Below the pieces are notes generated by a model. It made no database searches. It saw only the letters and a list, made by a program, of their open reading frames with translations, and was not told where the DNA came from. 64,000 bases of DNA from Lotus japonicus. Its lineage: Eukaryota; Streptophyta; Magnoliopsida; Fabales; Fabaceae. Shown piece after piece: positions 1-8,667 of this stretch (its first letter is position 1; each line of letters opens with the position of its first letter). Position numbers and translations under genes: made by a program. The stretch is from the NCBI RefSeq assembly GCF_012489685.1, contig NC_080044.1:27074369-27138368 (forward strand), given 5' to 3'.

Positions 1-863
1 AAGTCCTCTGTGCAACCAGCATTGATCAAATCTTGCACCAAGTTGCTTTCAATGAGAAAGTCTGAGAGCAGCCTCCCAAAAGGGATATATTTGATGGCTG
101 ACTTGATGGAGGCGGTGGTGCGAGACTTCCGGATGCATTCCTTCAAATAGGAGAACAGGAAGTAGGGAAGGCAGATCTTCTCCTTGTCTTGAATGAAGAA
201 CAGCATCGCCTTCTGGTTGAAGTTGATGTAGTCTGGAGAACTTCCCTTTGGTCGCTGATTGATGCAGTTGAGCAGGATCTTGTGCCAGATCCTGAGTTTG
301 GGATGAAGGTCCATCACCTTGTAGCTCGTCTTGCCCGGTTTGAAAGTGGTGTACAGGGCCTTGTTGACTATGTCCTTGGTTCTGGGTTTCAGCTTCGATT
401 CCGTTAGTGAGAACCGATACCCATGAGCAGTTTCTGCACCAAGCAGATTCACGAATGACTTCTCCGTGATGATGATCTTCCTACCCAGTATGTAGGAGAC
501 TACCTGAGTGTCATCACAATCAGCGTGCTTCCAGAATTCCTTTACTAGCTTCTCATACACCGGTCCTCGAAGTCGATTGAAGTAGTTTCCCCAACCTTGA
601 GCTTGGACTTCATGACGAAGATCAAACCCATTAGCAGCCAAGTTGTCGAGGTTGAATCTCCATTCTACCAGGACTTGGAGTTCCTCAGGAGGAAATACAC
701 AGTGAACGGCACAGCCCCGTTCTGCAATAGGAACAACCTGCTCTTGAGCTTGAGCTTGTTCTTGTGCTGGGTTCTCAGAGCCTTGTTGACCCGTTGCCAA
801 ACCGACTACCATGTGAGGGAACTGAGGTGCATCTGCAGTAGATCTTCTGGTTTGTCTCACCAT
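1..863 (-). CDS. Sirevirus third ORF (envelope-like position), copy A, cut by window edge
   Basis: This is the N-terminal part (about 287 codons) of the large ORF downstream of pol in the left-hand Sirevirus copy. The start codon is the ATG at 863-861. It matches the start chosen in the complete copy (11517), about 10654 bp away, and I saw no difference between the two over this stretch. A longer reading frame begins upstream, but the residues before this Met are poor in charged residues and lie in non-coding sequence. In Sireviruses an extra ORF between pol and the 3' LTR is called envelope-like. No fusion function can be read from this sequence. The C-terminal two thirds lie outside the window. 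Confidence 0.7.
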   Translation of the reverse strand, partial: MVRQTRRSTADAPQFPHMVVGLATGQQGSENPAQEQAQAQEQVVPIAERGCAVHCVFPPEELQVLVEWRFNLDNLAANGFDLRHEVQAQGWGNYFNRLRGPVYEKLVKEFWKHADCDDTQVVSYILGRKIIITEKSFVNLLGAETAHGYRFSLTESKLKPRTKDIVNKALYTTFKPGKTSYKVMDLHPKLRIWHKILLNCINQRPKGSSPDYINFNQKAMLFFIQDKEKICLPYFLFSYLKECIRKSRTTASIKSAIKYIPFGRLLSDFLIESNLVQDLINAGCTED

Positions 864-1302
864 TTTGAAGAGGTTGAGGGTTTGAGGTAGAAGATGAAGT
901 TTGAAGGATGAGGAGAGATCGAGAGAGAAATCACGAAGGAGGCGGTTTTGAAAAACAGAGAGTGCGAGAGTGAAAACCGGAAGTGAGAGAGAACGTGTGT
1001 GTATAGTGGGTTTTATCAAATAACCGTTGTTGATTCAAAAAGCACTTTAAGATCAACGGTTGAAAATTAAAGATAGATAGTAACAGTAACACAATCACAC
1101 ACAGGAGATAAGCATATCTACACGCAATCATAACAGACTGTCACACGGGCACAAGGAACTATGCATCAGAAATTCTGACGCACGTGTTGTTGTCTCAGCT
1201 TCAGAGTCAGTACCAGTGGGCACACACACTCTGATTGAGTTACCTTCTGGACTAGACATCTTCTGATCAAGAAGTATCATAGTCAGAGGTTCTGATCCAT
1301 CT

Positions 1303-4175
1303 TCACTCTGGACAAAAGTCCATGCTTAGATTTTTCAGAATAAAATTAAATCTATCTTCAGCTAAGGGCTTTGTAAAGATATCTGCCCATTGATGGTCAG
1401 TATCAACAAACTTCAGAAGAAGTACGCCCTTCTGTACATAATCTCTAATAAAATGATACTTTACCTCAATGTGCTTTGCCCTTGAATGCAAGATAGGATT
1501 CTTACTCAATGAAATTGCAGCAGTGTTATCACAATAGATTGGATATTGCTCTCAGGATCTGATATCCTCCAGCTGATGTTTCATCCAGAGCATCTGAGTG
1601 CTGCATATTGCTGCTGAGATATATTCTGCCTCTGCAGTTGATAGTGCAATGGTTGATTGCCTTTGCTTGCCCATGAGACTAGATTGCTTCCCAGAAATTG
1701 ACAATTTCCAGAAGTACTTTTTCTCTCTGTTCTATTCAGATAACAGCATCACAATAACCTGAAAGCTTATACTCTGATGTTTTCTTACATCAAGCCAAGG
1801 TTAGTGGTGCCTTTCAGATACCTTAGGATCCTCTTAACAGCAGTTAAGTGGGTTTTCCCTTGGATCTGATTGGAAACGAGCACATAAATGAACACTAAAT
1901 AATATGTCTGGCCTAGATGCAGTTAAGTATAAGTGAACCTATCATGCCACGATAGAGCTTCTGACATACTTTACCACTTATATCTTCTTTTTCCAGAATG
2001 CATGTTGGATGCATTGGAGTCTTGGCCACTGTAGATTCCAGCATATTGAACTTCTTCAGAAGTTCTTTAGTGTACTTGCTCTGATGATATATGTTCCTTC
2101 TGGTGTTTGATCAACTTGTATTCCCAGAAAGTACTTTAATTCTCCCATCATACTCATCTCAAATTCAGCCTGCATCATCTCAGAAAATTCTTTGCATAGA
2201 GATTGATTAGCAGAACCAAATATAATATCATCAACATAAATTTGCACAATTAAGATATCATCCTTATAAGTCTTGCAAAAGAGAGTTGTATCTACTTTAC
2301 CCCTTACAAACTCATTCTCCAGAAGGAATGAGCTAAGTCTCTCATACCATGCTCTGGGAGCTTGCTTCAGACCGTAGAGTGATTTCTTCAANNNNNNNNN
2401 NNNNNNNNNNNNNNNNNNNNNNNNNNNNNNNNNNNNNNNNNNNNNNNNNNNNNNNNNNNNNNNNNNNNNNNNNNNNNNNNNNNNNNNNNNNCTCAGGCTT
2501 CTTCACTAAGCTCCAAACATCGTTCTTGGAGAATTGATTCAATTCTTCTTCCATGGCCAGAATCCAATCCTTGTCCTGAAGAGCTTCATCTATGGACTTG
2601 GGTTCAATTAAGGACACCAATCCTTTCAGACTCAGCAAGGTCTCTTCAGAGGGTCTGAAGGCAGATCTGGTTCTGACTGGTTCATCTTTGTTTCCCAGAA
2701 TCAATTCCTTAGGGTGAGCTGCAGTGATTCTGCTCTTCTTCAGAGTTTGTGAGTTAGAGGGACCAGCTTCTTCCTCTGGTTCATCTTCCTCTGGCTCAAC
2801 TTCCTCTGGAGCTTTGCCTTTGTCAGAAACATTAATGCTTAATCTGCAAACTTTCAACTAGCTTTGACTGGTCAGAGTCAAGCTTATCATCAAATCTAAC
2901 ATGAATAGATTCTTCAATAGTCTTAGCATCAGTATTATAAAATCTAAAACCTTTAGATCTTTCAGAGTAACCAAGTAATAGACATTTAGAAGACTTAGCA
3001 TCAAATTTATGCAATCTATCCTTAGTATTAAGAACATAACAAACACAACCAAAAGGATGAAAATAAAAAATGTTGGGTTTTATGTTCTTCCACAATTCAT
3101 AAGGAGTCTTATTCAGAATTGGTCTCACAGAGATTCTGTTCTGAATGTAACATGCTGTATTTACTGCCTCTGCCCAAAAGTGCTTAGCCATGCCAGTTTC
3201 TTGGAGCATGGTTCTAGCCATCTCCTGAAGAGTTCTGTTCTTCCTCTCAACAACACCATTTTGTTGAGGAGTTCTGGGACAAGAGAAATCATGTGCAATT
3301 CCATAGGAATCAAACAGACTCTCAAACTTGTCATTCTCAACTCTCCACCATGGGTCACTTCTGACACGTACAATCCTACAAGCCTTCTCGTTTTGCACTT
3401 GGGCAATGAAGGTAGAGAACACAGCATGAGACTCATCCTTGCGGGTTAGAAACTTTACCCATGTCCAGCGGCTATAGTCATCAACGATAACCATCCCATA
3501 TCTCTTGCCACCTATAGACTCAGTTTTCACTGGTCCAAAAGGTCGATATGCAGAAGTTCCAACGGCCTTGAGGTTGAGACAACATTCTTTGCCTTGAAAG
3601 GGACTTTAGTGAATTTGCCTTTCTGACATGCTTCACAAAGAGCGTCTGAAGCGAACTTCAGATTGGGTAAGCCCCTGACAAGGTTTAGCTTGCTCAGCTG
3701 AGAGATCTTTCTCATACTGGCATGCCCTAACCGTCTATGCCATACCCACTGCTCTTCATTAACAGAAAGAAGGCACTTCACATTCTGAGCCTCCAACTCA
3801 GATAATCTGATCTTATAATGTTGTTCTTCCTCTTGCTGTTAAACAGAACAGAGCCATCGATCTGACTTACAGCCCGGCAGGACTTTTGATTGAATATAAC
3901 ATCATAACCTTGTCAGCTAATTGACTTATAGACAATAAGTTATGTGTTAAGCCGTCTACCAATAGCACATTATCAATGCATGGACTACTATCTACACAAA
4001 TAGTACCAGTACCAACAATTTTACCCTTTTCATTTCCTCCAAAGCCAACTTCGCCACCAGGCCTAAGTTTTAGCTCTCGGAACATACGCTTTTCTCCCGT
4101 CATGTGACGCGAGCATCCACTGTCCAGATACCATGATTGGTGTTTCAGTGGAGCTATCAAGGATATCTGCAACAT
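1303..4175 (-). pseudogene. Sirevirus pol, copy A, broken and gapped
   Basis: This is the polyprotein of protease, integrase, reverse transcriptase and RNase H in copia order, read in pieces. Pieces carry the GAG-pre-integrase region (WHRRLGH), the integrase D and E region, the YVDD reverse-transcriptase box and the RNase H tail. Compared with the intact copy at 11957-15061 it has at least ten small indels, for example near 1535, 1720, 1930, 2084, 2845, 3350, 3540, 3829 and 3905. Most are single missing bases in short runs. About 315 bp of reverse transcriptase are replaced by the N gap. The breaks may be sequencing error and not decay (see findings). Confidence 0.85.
2392..2491. other. Assembly gap of exactly 100 N
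   Basis: There are 100 consecutive N in copy A of the Sirevirus. By alignment to copy B, the bases on either side correspond to 13057 and 13373, so about 315 bp are missing. The 100 N is therefore a placeholder length. ORFs drawn across it have no meaning. Confidence 0.99.
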
Positions 4176-5967
4176 AGATAATCTTGTCCTTAGGTACCCA
4201 CTTTCTGGGTCCTCTTTTGTTAGTTACCCCAGAGGTTCTGATCACCTTGGGTGTCTCAACATAATATTTTAAAGGAATATTTGCATGATATTTAGTCATA
4301 GAGAAAGATCCTTTTTAAGAGGGTTTTTTGCAACTTTAGCAGGTACAGGATCAGGCAATATGGTACCAGAGGGAACAAAGCATTCATACAAGGATTTAGC
4401 TTTAGACACAGAAGGCTCATTTCTAATTGGTTTAGAATAGCCAATGCCATGCATTCCATTTCTGCTTACGCCATAGATCATTGAAGCCATTAAGCTTCTA
4501 TCTACGCTTTTAGCAGGAATCTTTGAAAAGATTTTTCATACTTAGATTCATGCTTACTATCAGAGGCATCGCAGGCAATAACTTCTTCTAACTTAGCAAT
4601 TTGATTCTTAAGCACAGAGTTAGAATTAACTAAAGCATGGTTATCATTTTTCAAATCAGATATGATTTTCTCATGTTCAGAAGGAGTTTTAGAAACAGCA
4701 GATAAGTTCTTTTTCAGCTTCTTATGCTTAGACAACAAGGAGTTATACTTATCCATGATATCAGACAAAGCATGTTTCAGTTCAGAGGTAGAGAAGGAAG
4801 CAAATACCTCATTTTCATCGTCTGAGTTGGATCTCCTTCTGATTCTGAGTCAGAGTCAACAGCTTCCTTTGACTCTGCTTCCTTGTCTTTGACAATGCCA
4901 TGAGTCCTTGGACTTCACCATCAGAGTCAACATCCTCTGACTCTGATTCATCAAATGTCACCATCAGACTCTTCTTGGTCTTGAAGTGCTTCTTTGGCTT
5001 CTTGTCCTTCTTCAATTTTGGACAGTCACTTTTGTAGTGCCCTGATTCTTTGCACTCAAAGCAAGTGACTTCCTTGATTGATGACTTCTTCTGACCTGAG
5101 GATTCAGACTTTCCTCTTGCCTTTCCAGAGCCTTTGAACTTGCTCTGCCTGTGCTTCCAGATGCGGTTGAGTCTCTTGGAGATCAGAGTCAGCTCATCTT
5201 CATCAGAATCTTCTGATGCTCTTCAGATTCTTCTTCTTCAGCTTGAAGAGCCTTTGACTTCTCAACCTTAGCCTTTTCAGATTTGGATTTCAAGGCTATG
5301 GACTTTTTCCTAGATCTTGCATCTCTGAGCGCTTCAGCTCATGGCATTTCAAAATGCTGATGAGTTCTTCTAAACTCATATTCTCAACGTCTCTCGTGAG
5401 CTCTATTGAAGTCACCAAAGGCATCCAACTTTCAGGAAGACACCTGATGACCCTTATGACATGATCTTTTGTTGTGTAGCTCTTGTTGAGAGGACGTATG
5501 CCAGCTACAAGCAGTTGAAATCTGGAGAACATTTCTTCAATGGACTCATTTGGCTCCATGATGAAGGATTCATACTTTTGGATCAAAGACAATGCCTTTG
5601 ATTCTTTGACTTTCTTGTTTCCTTCATGAGACATCTTCAGAGAATCAAAAATGCCTTTAGCAAACTCACGATCTGTAATCTTCTGGTACTCCTTATAGGA
5701 GATAGCACTTAGAAGAATTGCTCTTGCTTTGTGATGTTGTGAGTACAGCTTCTTTTGATCTGCAGTCATCTCTGACCTTGGGATCTTCTTGCCATCTGCA
5801 TCAACTGGACGCTCATAGCCATCCACAATAATATCCCAGAGATCTGCATCGAAACCCAGAAAGAAACTTTCCAGTCTATCTTTCCAATATTCGAACCTTT
5901 GACCATCGAACATAGGAGGCTTTGCGTTGTAACCATCTCTTTGAGTTTCACTGGTGGTGGCAGCCAT
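4063..5967 (-). pseudogene. Sirevirus gag, copy A, with several frameshifts
   Basis: This copy is collinear with the intact gag at 14949-16859. The first 220 or so codons from the ATG at 5967 are open. After that the frame breaks near 5290, 5220, 4900, 4833, 4515 and 4315, each by one base relative to copy B. The CCHC zinc knuckle region is still present near 5040. The last part overlaps the start of pol in another frame, as in copy B. Confidence 0.85.
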
Positions 5968-6025
5968 TGTTTTTCACACCGGCCCGGATCACTGAACACT
6001 GTTAGGTGTGGTAATCAGAACTTGC

Positions 6026-6037
6026 GCTCTGATACCA
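6026..6037 (-). other. Primer-binding site, copy A
   Basis: On the minus strand this reads TGGTATCAGAGC, the standard complement to the 3' end of plant initiator Met-tRNA used by copia elements. It lies two bases inside the LTR border at 6040, so this LTR also acts as the 5' LTR of copy A. Confidence 0.9.
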
Positions 6038-6039
6038 AT

Positions 6040-7252
6040 TGAAGGTATGAAAAACGGTAGAAAGGGGGGGTTTGAATAACGTTTTCAGTACAAAACTACC
6101 ACCTTAAAGATTTTAACAAATCTTTTCGAGAACTAAGTGCAAAAGATAGAGATAGAAAAGCACACAAGGATTTTATCCTGGTTCACTTGATAAATCACTC
6201 AAGCTACTCCAGTCCACCCGTTAAGGTGATTTCTTCCTTCTTAGAATGAAGGCAATCCACTAATCAGGTAAGAGTTACAACTGCACTTGAAACCTACAAG
6301 TGACTAACAATTACACTGACTTAGCTCACACTAAGATTCACTCTCTTAGTCTTCTCTAGGATCCGATCAACCTTGATCTCCTAAAGGAAAATCAAACAAC
6401 TGTTTGAGGTTGGTGTTTACAAGGGTTTGCTTCTGAATAAGCTGAGTGTAAACTAAATAAATTACAGATGAAAGAAAGCTTAGAATATTTTGAATATCTT
6501 GCGCGTGTGTTGCTTCTCGTATTTTTCTTCGCCACTTCTTTCAATCTTCAGCCTCTATATATACTCCAAGGATTAGGGTTGAGCGTTGCATGGGAAATGC
6601 TACCGTTGGAGGGCAGTTCTGGAAAATCCAGCTTCTGCTGTGGCTGAGAACGTTAGGTAGGTCGTCAGGAAGGTACACTTGCTTTTGTACTTGGATAGCG
6701 ACTTGACCTTTTAACCTAGGAGACTTCTGATCAGGGGAATACTTCATATTGGAACTTGTGAAGCCGGTTGATCAGAGTCAGAGGGAAAGCACAGATCCTC
6801 TGACCATTGTATCTTCTGATTCTGAACTCAGAGGGAAGAACATGGCCTTCAGAGTTTCTTGCTTCTGGACTTCAGAGTTTCCACTATTCAGCTTCTGGAT
6901 CTTCAGAGTCTTCTACACCATCAGAACATCTGAACCTTCAGTGTTTCTTGGCTATCAGAACTTCTGGATCTTCAGAGCTTCTAGCGACTGAGTCCTCATC
7001 AGAGTTTGTATAGCTTCAGATCTTCTGAAGCTTTTCCACTGTTCATACTGAACATGGTGAATGCGAAAGCGTTGCTTGGGTTACCCTTTATACACAGTGC
7101 TTCTGATTTGTGTGAGATTGAGTCAAGGTCAGAGCCTGTAAATAGCACACTCAGAAAAACACGTTAGAGTACCACAATTGTTCATATCAAAAGGTTAACT
7201 TGTAATCATCAAAACATAGAGTTGTACTACTAGATCAAAACTTGATCTTACA
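6040..7252 (-). repeat. Sirevirus LTR A, shared between copies A and B
   Basis: This 1213-bp LTR has TG/CA ends. On the plus strand it begins TGAAGGTATG and ends CTTGATCTTACA. A TATATATA box on the minus strand lies at 6556-6563. The U3 half (about 6770-7030) is crowded with short repeats built from TTCAGAG and CTTCTGGATC. It follows the polypurine tract of copy B and precedes the primer site of copy A, so one LTR serves two internal regions. It is almost identical to LTR B; a one-base difference near 6468 was seen. Confidence 0.92.
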
Positions 7253-7265
7253 ATCTCCCCCTTTT
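7253..7265 (-). other. Polypurine tract next to the 3' LTR
   Basis: On the minus strand this reads AAAAAGGGGGAGAT and abuts LTR A. It should prime plus-strand synthesis. The same tract lies next to LTR B at 18146-18158. Three more AGGGGGAG-type tracts lie upstream at about 7417-7424, 7731-7740 and 7795-7804. Repeated tracts of this kind are a known Sirevirus feature. Confidence 0.75.
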
Positions 7266-8056
7266 TGATGATGACAAAACTAAGATTTTTGATGAACAAT
7301 TCTTAAACAATAAACTGAATTCACTCAGAGTTTAGAGATATAAAAAAACTTATCCTGATGTGAATAGTTTATCTTGCTCATTCTGAATTCAAGTCACTGC
7401 TTGATTCTGAGCTTAGCTCCCCCTGAATCTAACACTTGATGAAAACGTTAGTAAAATCTAGATTCTGAGCTAAAACATATAAGAGTTCAGAGTAAAAGGC
7501 TTATGACATAGATGAAAAACTAATAATCAGAGCGCATAAGTGATCAGAGTCATAGACAGGGTATCAGAGTCTTGGGTATCAGAGTCAACTTAGAATCACT
7601 TCAGAAGAAGTGAAATGTATTCCTTGTATTTGCCCAGTGACACATCTATGGTCATGAAGGTGGAACTCTTAAAATCTCCAAAAGAAAAATAAGTCACACT
7701 AACACATCTTACACATCAAAAACTGGGTTTACTCCCCCTTTTTGTCATAAGCAAAAAGCTTGGGGTGTGAAAAACTTAGCTTGAAGTACAAGGTACTCCC
7801 CCTTAGAGAAGGTCTAAGTTTAAGGAAAATGAAAATGATGTAAGAATCAGAGTTAGGCGAAAATAAATAGGAGAGTTAATGCAAGGGATGAACGTTTACC
7901 ACCGGTCAAGTGAGTAAATAGAAGGGTCAGTTACCAAGAACTTAACCTCGAGAAACTGTAGGAGCATTAACTTTCAGAGAGAAAGTGAAGCCTATAAAAA
8001 AAACGTTGGAGAGAAAGGTAAGCTTCACACCTCGAATAATTTTCAGTAAGAAAAAA
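7266..8056. other. Sirevirus 3' non-coding region with candidate antisense promoter
   Basis: This stretch lies between the polypurine tract and the antisense ORF and contains no sense ORF. It holds three extra CTCCCCCT tracts (polypurine on the minus strand) and many TCAGAG motifs. On the plus strand a TATAAA at 7993-7998 lies 59 bases before the ATG at 8057, which suits a promoter for the antisense ORF. Confidence 0.5.
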
Positions 8057-8449
8057 ATGGCATCATACAGAACGACATTAGAAGAGCTCAGAAGGAAGGC
8101 TTTTGAGGAAGATATGTTCCTCAATATTAGGCATCCCGATGGTACAAAGACCATACAAGAGCTGACGAAGACACTGCTGGAAGAAGATCTTGGTCCAGAG
8201 ATGGAGAGAGATCTGAAGGAGTTCCTCTGCTTCGTGGAGGAGATTCAGGGGCTTTGCCAGCGGGAGCTGAATCTGCTGGAAGAGAATGAGACTGTGGAAA
8301 AGAGACTTAAGACGACAGAAGATAGTCTAGAGAGAGAGGAGCTGAGCATCAGACTCGGCAACATAGAGTATACACTGGATCGTCTGGAGAAGGAAAGAGT
8401 GGAGCAGCGCCAAGAATGCAGAAAAATGAGGAAGGATCCTCCATTCTAG
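8057..8449 (+). CDS. Antisense small ORF in Sirevirus 3' region, 130 residues, unknown function
   Basis: This ORF runs opposite to the element. I chose the ATG at 8057 because it has A at -3 and G at +4, and follows a TATAAA at 7993. The frame stays open upstream to 7985, but only with a GTG. The product is strongly charged and looks helical from end to end. It is rich in Glu, Arg, Lys and Leu, with heptad-like Leu spacing in its second half (from about residue 70), so a coiled coil is likely. There is no signal peptide, membrane segment or metal motif. I do not recognise the family. It could be an accessory element gene, a captured host fragment, or a chance ORF. The regular composition and 130-codon length argue against chance. 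Confidence 0.5.
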   Translation: MASYRTTLEELRRKAFEEDMFLNIRHPDGTKTIQELTKTLLEEDLGPEMERDLKEFLCFVEEIQGLCQRELNLLEENETVEKRLKTTEDSLEREELSIRLGNIEYTLDRLEKERVEQRQECRKMRKDPPF

Positions 8450-8667
8450 ATATAGGGAATAATGTATGATGGAAAGAAGTATGATGTAAACATAGAACAA
8501 TTATGAATAAACCAGGTTTTGCAAACATATGTGACACAAATATATATAGATATATGCATATAGAATCACAAACGAACAAATGAAAATAAGTAATTAAAAA
8601 GAATAAACAGAGTTTAACAAAAAGGAAAACAAAGTAAACGAAAGAAGAAAAAGAAGAGATCCTAAGA
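8450..8667. other. Spacer between antisense ORF and third ORF
   Basis: This is AT-rich sequence where the antisense ORF and the minus-strand third ORF converge. It contains an AATAAA-like stretch (GAATAAAC) near 8503, a possible poly(A) signal for the plus-strand ORF. Confidence 0.35.

Noticed and set aside
2342..2857. Long ORFs across 2392-2491
   Set aside because: They run through the N gap and are artefacts of translating N.
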